The notes beneath the pieces were generated by a model. It did not search any database and was not told where the DNA came from. It worked only from the letters and a program-made list of their open reading frames with translations. Positions 1 to 6,565 of a DNA stretch of 10,428 nt are shown in pieces (the stretch's first letter is position 1; each line of letters begins with the position of its first letter). Position numbers and translations under genes: made by a program. The DNA is from Cristatella mucedo (lineage: Eukaryota; Bryozoa; Phylactolaemata; Cristatellidae): assembly GCA_009760855.2 (NCBI GenBank), contig WPIO01000693.1, positions 1 to 10,428 of the forward strand, written 5' to 3'.

Positions 1-735
1 ATGAGAAATCCCGGTATATTAGCTTCCAGATGTAAACCACATCCTGATTTCTAATTTAGATTTTATTTTATGCTTTATATTGTTTGCTTACGTCCTCGCA
101 GTCGCTATTGATCTTAACAGAGAAACTTGCCTTATTAGGCGGACACTTTACCATCTCCTGAAGCAAAAAAGTGGCTCACCCATTACTTTTAAGTTCCAAA
201 TCTCTGCACCGGGTGAATGCTGAATGTGATTTGTCTCTCTCCCCACTAATATTGCACATTCTCGCGGCCGTTGTGTCCTCTTCTTTGCTAGCACTGCCTC
301 AACCTACTACCTGAAAATGTAACCCTTCTCAATTATAGTTGACTGACTTGTCGTCTGACTGTGGACATACTAAAAATGATATGCTGAGAGCCTCGCTATC
401 TGCAACACCCTTACTCTCAACCGACTGATTTTGCGATGCTTCGCCAACGGGCTGTGAGTGACAGTGCTCCCGTTAGGAGTTTTAACTCTTGTCAAAGCTG
501 TCACTCTATCAAAAGGTGGGCATCTGGAACACTTGGGTTAATTTTTCCATGTTCTTCCACTTGTTTCCCATGAGTACGTGTTATTAACCATCACAATAGC
601 TGTCCACACCAATGATCTACAATCACCCCTACGGCCTAGCGATAAGGGTGTGCCGAGACGATCAGATTAGCTTACATAATTGTATCAGAAGCCAAAAAAT
701 TACGAGCCCTAATTGTACCTACTATAAAAAGTCCA
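1..735. other. Region without a recognisable gene
   Basis: No reading frame here resembles a known protein, and the only open frames are short and AT-rich with no supporting motif. The last 70 or so bases may belong to the LINE fragment that follows, but the similarity there is too weak to count. The one structured element is the stem-loop at 456-506, listed separately. Confidence 0.6.
456..506. repeat. Stem-loop with a 9-bp perfect stem
   Basis: GAGTGACAG at 456-464 is the exact reverse complement of CTGTCACTC at 498-506. The 33-base loop can itself fold: CTCC at 467-470 pairs with GGAG at 476-479, or alternatively GAGTT at 477-481 pairs with AACTC at 484-488. No gene, transposon end or known RNA family can be tied to it. 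A structured transcript or chance are both possible. Confidence 0.4.
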
Positions 736-737
736 CT

Positions 738-1097
738 GGAATTGTAAACGTCGCAGCAGCTAGATTACAAAACTGTTCACCGACCTGCACTATCTTTTCA
801 TGAAGCAACGTGTCGAATTCGAGGTTGTGTCTCTCACTGTTAGGTCACTTCAGCAATGTTCCTGTCTACCTATCCGAAATTCTCTCTAATCACGCTAAGC
901 ATCATACCACCTGCTCATCTGACTCGAGTCACTTGGCAGTCACTTTGATCCATTTCAAACCCTTGGAGACCGTGCAAATTCGTTCGTATGCTTTCAAATC
1001 CTGGAAAGCACTCCTGACTAACGTTATGCCATAAAATGACGTTGACTATGTTAAAAACAGTCTCATAACTCAACAGTTTCTCGCAACCTTCGTGTGA
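738..1097 (+). pseudogene. LINE ORF2 C-terminal remnant (CR1/L2/jockey-like reverse transcriptase)
   Basis: This is the tail of the protein that carries the endonuclease and reverse transcriptase of a non-LTR retrotransposon; the catalytic parts are missing. Visible blocks, in order: VNVAAARL (744-767); LHYLFMKQRVEFEVVSLT in one frame (785-838), matching the family block LHWLPVxxRIxFKV; after a frameshift PVYLSEILSNH (from about 861), matching the PxYLSELL block; SSDSSHLAV; then SYAFKSWKALLTNV (from about 987), matching the SFSYAGPKxWNxLPxxV block; and, after another shift, VDYVKNSLITQQF (1041-1079), matching the final FKxxLKTHLF block, with TGA at 1095-1097. Several frame changes are needed, so it cannot be translated. 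The block order is diagnostic; the exact clade is not determined. Confidence 0.75.
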
Positions 1098-1176
1098 ATT
1101 GTAATTGGTGTGATTGTTATCGCTGAAACTATAGAGTTATTCCTAACGAATTGATTTGCTTATCTCCAGCTTATGT

Positions 1177-1216
1177 AAAGTACCCAGAAAGAACTTTGGT
1201 TCTCTTACGGCGTTAA
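1177..1216 (+). repeat. 3'-terminal hairpin of LINE copy A
   Basis: AAAGTACC near 1177 faces CGGCGTT near 1208-1214, a decayed version of the outer stem AAAGCGCC/GGCGCTTT seen at 3270-3309. The inner stem AGAAC/GTTCT is intact with the loop TTTG. In stringent-type LINEs of the L2 group, such as the eel UnaL2, a 3' stem-loop is what the reverse transcriptase recognises. That role here is inferred from position and shape. Confidence 0.6.
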
Positions 1217-1243
1217 AAAAACCGATATCTCACTATTATTGTC

Positions 1244-2418
1244 AATAAAAAAATGTACTTGTTTGAGTAATGTTGAAACTATGTAACCATGAGCTTATGA
1301 GAGGACCCACGCGCCTGCCACACAGCGTTTTGTAGTAAGAGGTTTTTGGCGTTCGCAAACGTTAGCATACCATGTTCTGAAAAAAAAAAAAAAAAACGAG
1401 TGGTTCTTGAGTTGGAACCAGAAAGTGGTTCCTGAGTAACTAGTTGGAACCGAAAGTCCGTAGCCAATTAATTTGACCATTCATAATGGCGATCTCAGTG
1501 TAACTGCGTGTCTCAGTGTCACTCTGGGTTTCATTCCTAGCACTGGTTACATGTGGATCTCTACGCTTGTGGAATATACAGCTCGCTTACGTTAACGACT
1601 TGTCATTAAACCGCGGGCGGTCCTCAATCAGTGATGTGTACTATCGTCGTCCACACCTGTGTGCATCGGAGCTGATTTAAATACTCGTTGCCTGTGTGTT
1701 TGAGGTCTTGGGTTCATTGGTATGTAGTGGTGCGACAGTGAAGGTCTGGCAAAGTTATGAACGCTATGCACTTGACGAATTCTTCGCTCAGATTCAGCTA
1801 CAAGAGTTAGTAACAACATGTCACCTTGATTTAGCCCAACCAGCTAGCACAAGAATTTACTTTTTCAGATATGGAAAGGCACATCTGATTTATGACGGAA
1901 GCTTAGTTTACCCCAAGCTTTTTCAAGTTTCCCGAACCTAAGCATAAGTTGTTTTTCTTTGACGAAACCCACAAGGCCGTGGAAGCATGGCATATATCGC
2001 AATGGTGTTTCCCCAGCTGTTATTTAGATGTCGTCAAGACCTTCGGGGCTCTGCCCGTTGAGTAGCCGCTCCTGCAATGGCAGCGAGGTTGCCGAAAATG
2101 CTGTGGGGTTTGTCCGTTCTACTAACGTAAAACGATCCTAGCTGCTGAAGGATACCGCTTGATGGGTACATCCCTATAGGCACAGTTCATGGGGGTTCGG
2201 TCAAGGCCGGATGCTTACCTCGAGAGGTGAGACCCCGTCTTCACCTACTATTCTCCCAATGCCTGAAATTCACCACCCGACTGACATCAGTCGTCTCCTG
2301 ATTGGACCACATTAAAAAAAGTCAACGAACTACCCTGCTCCCCAGAACCTTTGCTCAGTTGGTAGTGAATCGCCCTCTGTGTGCCTACGTATCCTGGAAC
2401 CATTAAAGCTATGGCTAA
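1244..2418. other. Region without a recognisable gene
   Basis: No protein or RNA family is recognisable. The longest plus-strand open frame (1696-1941, 81 codons) has no motif I know. A pyrimidine run ending in CAG at about 1859-1869 would suit a splice acceptor, but nothing else supports an exon. Two local structures are visible: the poly-A and GGTTCC stems at 1380-1451, listed separately, and a small stem-loop around ACCTC-GA-GAGGT near 2217-2228. Confidence 0.55.
1380..1451 (+). repeat. Poly-A tract followed by two tandem GGTTC(C)/GGAACC stem-loops
   Basis: Seventeen A residues (1380-1396) are followed by two related units. In the first, GGTTC (1402-1406) faces GGAACC (1414-1419). In the second, GGTTCC (1427-1432) faces GGAACC (1446-1451), a perfect 6-bp inverted repeat. 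Each unit ends in GTTGGAACC(A)GAAAGT, so this is also an imperfect tandem duplication of about 32 bases. The A-tract could be the tail of a plus-strand retrocopy ending at 1396, but nothing upstream identifies one. Slippage duplication is the simplest origin. Confidence 0.6.
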
Positions 2419-2492
2419 CCAAACTGACGGGGCTTCTTGCGTAATACCCACATAGTCTTTGTGAGTTTGTGGAGTTACAGAAGGAGATACAT
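2419..2492 (+). repeat. Dispersed repeat X, plus-strand copy
   Basis: GCGTAATACCCACATAGTC and the following bases to ATACAT (2487-2492) match the reverse complement of 5735-5790 with only about five substitutions over roughly 50 bases. Weaker similarity continues upstream to about 2419. Two overlapping reading frames are free of stops in both copies. One gives RNTHIVFVSLWSYRRR, where the partner has V and T at two positions; the other gives SLCEFVELQKEIH, where the partner reads SLCDFVELQTEMH. This could be a fragment of a mobile-element gene. The family is unidentified. Confidence 0.65.
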
Positions 2493-2680
2493 TACACATG
2501 CTAAGTATGTTTACAACAAATGGGTTCTCCTACGACCCTATTTAAATGGTTTATTATTGAAATTTTTAATTACTTGTTTTCTCGATCTTTATCCTAAATG
2601 TTGTGTGAAAGGTTGGGGTCCGGGAATTTTAAGGGCATGACCTTGCAAAGCTCCATCAATACGCTGTCTGTTCCTCAAGC

Positions 2681-2794
2681 GTAGTAATAATAATAATGCG
2701 TCTGTAAAGCGTCCTCAGAGAAACTGAATCTCTTTCTAGGCATTTGAAAGATGCAGTGTAGAAAAACATTACCAAATATTGGTGGTAACACACG
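2681..2794 (-). mobile_element. LINE 3'-end unit, minus-strand copy
   Basis: Read on the minus strand, this contains GCCTAGAAAGAGATTCAGTT, then CTCTGAGGACGCTTTA, a spacer, and GCATTATTATTATTACTACG. This matches the units at 3270-3340 and 3797-3870 in order and spacing. On the plus strand the tail appears as TAGTAATAATAATAATGCG (2682-2700). CAAGC occurs just outside both ends (2676-2680 and 2795-2799), a possible 5-bp target duplication that would make the insert 114 bp. The 5' part (TTACCACCAA near 2788) is only loosely similar to the start of the 3761 copy. Confidence 0.65.
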
Positions 2795-2846
2795 CAAGCA
2801 GCAGGCAGAGTGTAAGCAGGAACATGCACACGCAGAACGAATCACG

Positions 2847-2883
2847 AAGACGCACCGAATAATGTAATAAACTGGTGCGTTTT
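2847..2883. repeat. Stem-loop ACGCACC/GGTGCGT with AT-rich loop
   Basis: ACGCACC (2850-2856) is the exact reverse complement of GGTGCGT (2874-2880). The stem extends three more pairs outward, with one G-T pair. The loop of 17 bases is AT-rich and contains AATAATG. The architecture resembles the LINE 3' hairpins in this window, but the sequence differs from them, and no coding remnant leads into it. Its origin is unknown. Confidence 0.45.
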
Positions 2884-3148
2884 AAGCTTTCTTTTTAAAG
2901 GTCGTCATATGAAGCGACGTTGTGACTTTCCTCGTAGTGAGTTCCAGGCTTTGGTGACATTGACCTTGTCCTGAAGTTAATATCCCAATCCAAAAAGGCA
3001 GCTAGTCCTCTGGACCCTATTCCAAATGTCCAGCTTTTTACGATGCGTTGATCAGCTGTTGCCATGCACAACTGACATTCTTAATATGTCATTAGCCTCA
3101 GGTCATGTCCCAGCACATTTCACAAAGGCTGTAGTCAGGGCCACTATT

Positions 3149-3342
3149 TATTCATTTTGTTTGTTTTTTCATTTTTATTATCGTTTATCTATTATCGTAA
3201 TTCATTTGTTTGTTTTTTCAAGCATGATTTTACTTACCATTCAATTGCATTACACTTTGCAGCAAAAGTAAAGCGCCTAGAAAGAGATTAAGTTCTCTGA
3301 GGGCGCTTTATCAAGTGCATTATTGCTATTATTATTACTATT
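3149..3342 (+). mobile_element. LINE 3'-end unit nested in copy B, first insertion
   Basis: This 194-bp insert splits the reverse-transcriptase remnant between the KAVVR and LFKKAKLD blocks. ACTATT occurs at both junctions (3143-3148 and 3337-3342), consistent with a 6-bp target duplication. The 3' part holds the hairpin AAAGCGCC (3270-3277) / GGCGCTTT (3302-3309), an inner stem AGAGA/TCTCT, then AAGTGCATTATT and ATT repeats. The 5' part is T-rich and carries a near-exact internal duplication with a 50-bp period (about 3150-3171 and 3200-3221). The unit shared with the other copies starts around CATGAT (3223-3228). Confidence 0.8.
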
Positions 3343-3760
3343 CAAGAAAGCAAAACTAGACCTAAAGACCTTGTGCAAACCTCTGCCCAGTCTCCCCTTC
3401 TACGATTTTATCAAAGACCACCGGAACGAGTCGTGTCAGACCTGTTGAACTCATATATTGAAACTTCAAACCTTGCTAGTAAGTTCCAGTCTTATTTTTA
3501 GAGCTAATCACTCATCAGTGTCAGCATTGCTTTGGGTGTACACGACCTACTTAGGAATGTAGACGTGGTTCTTAGAGTATTTCTGGTATCTTTGTACTTT
3601 TGCTTGATCTTTCGGCATCTTTGATACTATCGCATCACCGGGTCCTTCTTGAGCGCCTATTATCTTGCCTGGGCATCACTGGCACTGCATTGCAATGGTT
3701 CAGGTCAAATCTCAGTGGGAGACTCCAGAGTATTGCTGTGAATGGACAAAGATCATCGAG

Positions 3761-3881
3761 CATGATACCACTCATCATTCGATCGCGTTTCCTTTGCAGC
3801 AAAATGTAAAGTGCCTAGAAAGAGATTGAGTTCTCTGCAGGTGCTTTATTGAGTGTATTATTATCATTATTTTTAGTCGAG
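3761..3881 (+). mobile_element. LINE 3'-end unit nested in copy B, second insertion
   Basis: A 121-bp insert between the AVNGQRSS and LKYGVPQG blocks of the reverse-transcriptase remnant, which are normally a few residues apart. TCGAG flanks it on both sides (3756-3760 and 3877-3881), consistent with a 5-bp target duplication. It opens with CATGATACCACTCATCATTC and contains TTTGCAGCAAAATGTAAAG, the hairpin AAAGTGCC/GGTGCTTT, then TATTATTATCATTATT. Both CpG sites of the stem have become TpG, one per arm, so the RNA stem would still form through G-U pairs. Confidence 0.8.
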
Positions 3882-4027
3882 GAACCTCTGAAATATGGGG
3901 TACCACAGGGCTACGTGTTTGGTCCTGTTCTTTTCCCGATTTTTACTGTTCCTCTTGCCGATAAGATTGCCAAGCACAATCTAGGCTTTCACTTCCTTTG
4001 TTTCTAGGCCTACCTCCGTTTTTGATA

Positions 4028-4330
4028 CTATCGAACTACAAGCTATTTCGGCATAAAACGACAGGGTGATGTTGTGTGTGCCTGTGGCTTCTCGGCCGCA
4101 ATGTATGCCCGCCTGCGGCGGGTGGTTGAGCCTTGGACATAAGCATGTGGCCAGCCACAGAGGCACTCTATTATCTGTGGTGAGTTAGTCAGACCCCCAG
4201 CTCGTATAGGTACCCGCTAGGGAATAAAGACGAGAGTCTCGTTCACCGCTCACATTCGCCCGCTCGGTGTCTTAGTGTCTCCGTAAGACTCCACTAGCGC
4301 TGCTGCCGCCGGAGACACAGTAACGTAACA
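4028..4330 (+). repeat. Long inverted repeat, left copy (LTR-like or TIR-like)
   Basis: From about 4080 onward this aligns almost throughout with the reverse complement of 6566-6800; shared runs include GTACCCGCT, GGAATAAAGAC, AGAGTCTCGTTCA, ACTCCACTAG and GCCGGAGACACAGTAACGTA. From 4028 to 4080 the match is weaker. It holds AATAAA (4223-4228) about 100 bases before the right end, as in the R/U5 part of an LTR, and ends ...AACA. It also contains two stem-loops, CCCGCC-TGC-GGCGGG (4108-4122) and TGTGGC-CA-GCCACA (4146-4159). Many differences from the right copy fall at CpG sites. It abuts the broken end of LINE copy B. Confidence 0.7.
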
Positions 4331-4389
4331 GTGCCCCCCATGAATGGAGATGCTGCTTGAGCACTACCGTGTGGGAATGACTGTATTAG

Positions 4390-5113
4390 CTAGCTTCTCG
4401 ACTCAGAGGGGAGGTTCAACGAGAAAAGCGTCGGTTAAGCCACGCGGCACGTAGATGGAGTCGTATTATTGAAAATGGTGCATTCACGTTAGCTAGAATT
4501 CTTCCTAAGGCGGTGCAGAAAGACATCTCCCAGTTGCGTGCAGCAATTGTAAAGGCTTTGCATGCCCAGCGTGTGATAAGAGGCTTCGGCGGTCGGAATT
4601 GCAGAGGAAAGCGCAGGTTAAGGCACATGATGCAGAGGCCGGTAAAGCGTATCTGCTTCTCGCCGATCGGGTAAAAGCTGGTCGGCCTGAGGAGGGTGAC
4701 AGGAGCAAACCGAAGTGGCAGCAGTAATTGCCGACGGTGTACTGAGCGGAGGTTGGCCAGGCGGCCACCGTATGGGCAGGAGGATACGGTGTTCCAAGCG
4801 GTGTCTGATGGCCAGGCGGCAATGGCGTGCCACGCAGCAGTGGCTGAACAACGGGCAATATAATGATTTTCCCGGCCGCGACGACCGGCAGAGAGACGGT
4901 GGCGGCATCCGCAGAGATGGCAGCGGTGACGTCCGCGAAAGAGAGGTGGCATCGTCCGGAGACGCGACGGCGCCCACAGAGGTGTTTGTGCCTGCAGAGG
5001 CAGCCACGGCAAAGCCCGAAAAAAGCGGGGGTCGGTGGCACAGCCGACTGCAGTGGCTTGCAGTCAGAGCGAAGCCGCCAGGACCGAAAGCGGAACTCCC
5101 TCGCTCGCGGTAG
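4390..5113 (+). pseudogene. Unidentified, frameshifted coding remnant, basic then Ala-rich
   Basis: Not assigned to a family. A frame open from 4390 to a stop at about 4672 encodes a basic, Leu/Ala/Arg-rich segment with KAVQKDISQLRAAIVKAL at about 4510-4560. Around 4575 a second frame becomes the more protein-like one (ELQRKAQVKAHDAEAGKA, LLLADRVKAG) and ends at TAA 4725-4727. Beyond this, a third frame from about 4715 to 5113 is rich in Ala, Gly and Arg and includes VFVPAEAATAKPEKSGG. The motif TGGCCAGGCGGC occurs twice (about 4755 and 4811). Its position just inside the left inverted repeat suggests a gag-like or transposon-encoded protein, but no cysteine knuckle, DDE or protease motif was seen. 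High GC content alone can create long open frames, so this is tentative. Confidence 0.35.
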
Positions 5114-5248
5114 CACGGCGTGCATTTGTCTGACCAAAAGACCAGTCGGAGGGTATCAGCTCCCAGTCGGGCTTGCCTTGCAGTCAATCCTGTGTGAATA
5201 TCTAGACATTACTTGTAATTGGCTCTGAGAGCAGGGGGCAACTTGGCC

Positions 5249-5332
5249 CCATTCTTAGCTTGGGGTTAAGACGATTGCTCTTAAATCAGGTCGTGAGTTG
5301 ATTCCTGCAGTCGGCGATTTATTATTATTATC
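5249..5332 (+). mobile_element. tRNA-Lys-like SINE remnant
   Basis: The segment reads as a decayed tRNA head with an ATT-repeat end. TTAGCTTGGGGTTAAG (5255-5270) corresponds to the A box and D arm. CTCTTAA at 5278-5284 has exactly the form of a tRNA-Lys(CUU) anticodon loop. AGGTCGTGAGTTGATTCC (5288-5305) corresponds to the variable region, T arm and B box, with one base missing from GTTCGATTCC. It is followed by TTTATTATTATTATC (5318-5332). The acceptor stem does not pair and the T arm is damaged, so it is not a functional tRNA. tRNA-headed SINEs depend on LINE machinery; the ATT end resembles those of the LINE copies here. Confidence 0.6.
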
Positions 5333-5734
5333 AGCGGCGAACGGTGGTGATATCAGCTAAGGCTATGCTACCGCAATACAAACTGAGGCTGTTTGATAAC
5401 CTTTTTTGTTCAGATGGCCTGCGGCTGGTTTAAGTGAAAGGCCTATAAAGCAAAAGCAACTCGTGGTTTAGCCTTTAGGTTGCTCTCACAGTCACTTGGT
5501 AATGCCGCCAGAGGCAGAGGGCTTGTAGATCCACGGTTTTGGCCTGACTAGCAGCCACTCCGGAGTCTTAATAAGGAGATATCCAAAAGAGAAGGTGGCT
5601 TCGCTCGCGGTGCCTGGGCGCGGGGCGGAACCTTGGGCTAAACTTGGGCTCGCGCTCTCCTTGCGGCCGGGTCTCCTCTCCGTCTCGTCGGACGCGTTAC
5701 TGAGGAGTTCGCCCACAGCCTCGACCGACGCCCT
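5333..5734. other. Region without a recognisable gene
   Basis: GC-rich from about 5590 to 5720, with no recognised protein. On the minus strand an open frame of 88 codons (5492-5758) begins inside repeat X and reads on from SLCDFVELQTEMH into VEAVGELLSNASDETERR, followed by low-complexity Pro/Ser/Ala residues. It may be the continuation of the unknown gene fragment in repeat X, or just an open frame in GC-rich DNA. Confidence 0.4.
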
Positions 5735-5802
5735 ATGCATCTCCGTCTGTAACTCCACAAAGTCACAAAGACTACGTGGGTGTTACGCAGGAGAGAGTTT
5801 GT
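5735..5802 (-). repeat. Dispersed repeat X, minus-strand copy
   Basis: Its reverse complement matches 2437-2492 closely and 2419-2437 more loosely. This copy keeps CpG dinucleotides (for example CCCACGTAG) where the other has CA, so it is probably closer to the original. Two frames remain open, as described for the partner copy. The repeat lies between the long inverted repeats, whereas the other copy lies outside them. Confidence 0.65.
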
Positions 5803-5934
5803 ATAGAGCAATCACAGCTTAAGCGACTTTCGGTACGCATTTGGTAGCCAGCATGCTTCGTCTCACGCAAACAAAGAGAAAGTGAGAAGCAAGCAGAGTC
5901 AGGACAGCAGTTGAGGTTGTGAGTAGCGTGGAAG

Positions 5935-6415
5935 TAGCAGCTCACGACCGCTGATGAAAAGGATGAGCCATAGTCGGCAGCATTAGAGTCGTTGTCGTTG
6001 CGTAAGAATTGTGGAAGCGAGTTCCACAGTCTATGGGACCTGCAGAGCTAAAGCTTCTGTTGCCACAACGGTCTTTAAAGCGGAGGAATGAAACAGCTAA
6101 TTTATTTTCTGTACAGGACCTGAGGGCAAGAAGAGGCTGAAACTGGTGGGCAGCAGTTCAGACTAGGTACGGAGGAGCCAAGCTGTGGCGGGCCTGGTGG
6201 GTCAGCGTAAGAACTTTGCTCTGTATCCATTGATCAACGGGCATCCATCCCAGCTCTTCTAGCAAAGGAGACACGTGGCTCAAACCTCTGGGACTTGAAG
6301 ACTAGCCTTGCAGCCATATTCATAGCCAACTGCAGTGGCCTAATTACTTTTATGGTAGCCCAGCCAAAAAGGGAATTACATTAATCAAGCCACCAGGACG
6401 ACAGATACTAAGGAG
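5935..6415 (-). pseudogene. LINE copy C: degenerate ORF2 C-terminal remnant of a different family
   Basis: Read on the minus strand, the C-terminal part of a CR1/L2-like LINE protein runs from about 6415 down to 5935. Blocks in order: CNSLFGWATIKVIRPLQLA with AMNMAARLVFKSQRFE (6300-6390), matching DYCNSLLYGLP...LQxVQNAAARLV; SPLLEELGWMPVDQWIQSKV and LTLTHQARHSLAPPYLV (about 6170-6290), matching SPLLxxLHWLPVxxRIxYKV...APPYL; TENKLAVSFLRFK (about 6070-6115); RSFSSAGP; and RLWNSLPQFLRND (6000-6036). Frameshifts occur, including between the SAGP and RLW blocks. The sequence differs clearly from copies A and D, so it is a separate family. No 3' hairpin was found beyond 5935. Confidence 0.8.
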
Positions 6416-6565
6416 CTAGTTAAAAATATTTGCAAGCCAATGTGCCAATGTGGAACGCAGCTCCTGATCTTAGATAGGATAGAGTCGAACGTAATGGCTT
6501 CCCACTCGGCCAATACGCGGCGTCGTTTAGCGTAAGACAGCGAGTTTCTGCTGTGGCCACAGTAC
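6416..6565. other. Short interval between LINE copy C and the right inverted repeat
   Basis: No gene is recognised. If the right inverted repeat is an LTR, this would be the first internal sequence after it on the minus strand. A perfect 12-bp palindrome, CTGTGGCCACAG, lies at 6551-6562 directly against the repeat. No clear primer-binding site for a tRNA is visible. Confidence 0.4.

Larger units (their letters stand above)
738..1243 (+). mobile_element. LINE copy A: degenerate C-terminal coding region, 3' UTR and 3' hairpin
   Basis: A 5'-truncated non-LTR retrotransposon. The coding part (to the stop at 1095-1097) is described as a pseudogene. About 80 bases of untranslated sequence follow, then a 3' terminal hairpin near 1177-1216, then an AT-rich end with CTATTATTG at about 1233-1241. 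The order is the same as in copy D (8435-9195), which supports reading it as one element. The 5' boundary is soft: VNVAAARL at 744-767 matches the VQNAAARL block of CR1/L2-like enzymes, and similarity may start as early as about 660. An AATAAA lies just outside the end at about 1244. No target duplication was found. Confidence 0.75.
2974..3995 (+). pseudogene. LINE copy B: degenerate reverse-transcriptase core with two nested insertions
   Basis: This is the catalytic core of a CR1/L2/jockey-like LINE reverse transcriptase, which copies element RNA at a nicked chromosomal site. Visible blocks: KLISQSKKAASPLDPIPN (2974-3027); CVDQLLPCTTDILNMSLASG (from 3041) and AHFTKAVVR; the LFKKAKLD block after the first insertion (3339-3361); AYRANHSS-like residues near 3500-3520; motif A, DLSA followed by FDTI in a shifted frame near 3604-3635; LLSCLGITGTALQWFRSNLS and AVNGQRSS (to 3758); and after the second insertion LKYGVPQGYVFGPVLFPIF (3888-3944), which is motif B. 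ADKIAKHNLGFHF follows to 3995. The FYADD catalytic motif expected next is absent because another repeat begins there. Frameshifts and stops make it non-functional. Confidence 0.85.

Noticed and set aside
1696-1941. 81-codon plus-strand frame with a splice-acceptor-like CTTTTTCAG
   Set aside because: No motif, no partner exon and no donor site that fits; the acceptor-like run is common by chance.
3981-4166. Minus-strand frame containing FYAE, reminiscent of the FYADD catalytic motif
   Set aside because: It lies on the opposite strand to LINE copy B, lacks the DD pair and overlaps the left inverted repeat, so the likeness is accidental.
4416-5187. Minus-strand open frames of 189-210 codons opposite the 4390-5113 remnant
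   Set aside because: They are Pro/Ser/Cys-rich antisense readings. The protein-like residue pattern is on the plus strand, and the GC content keeps the antisense frames open.
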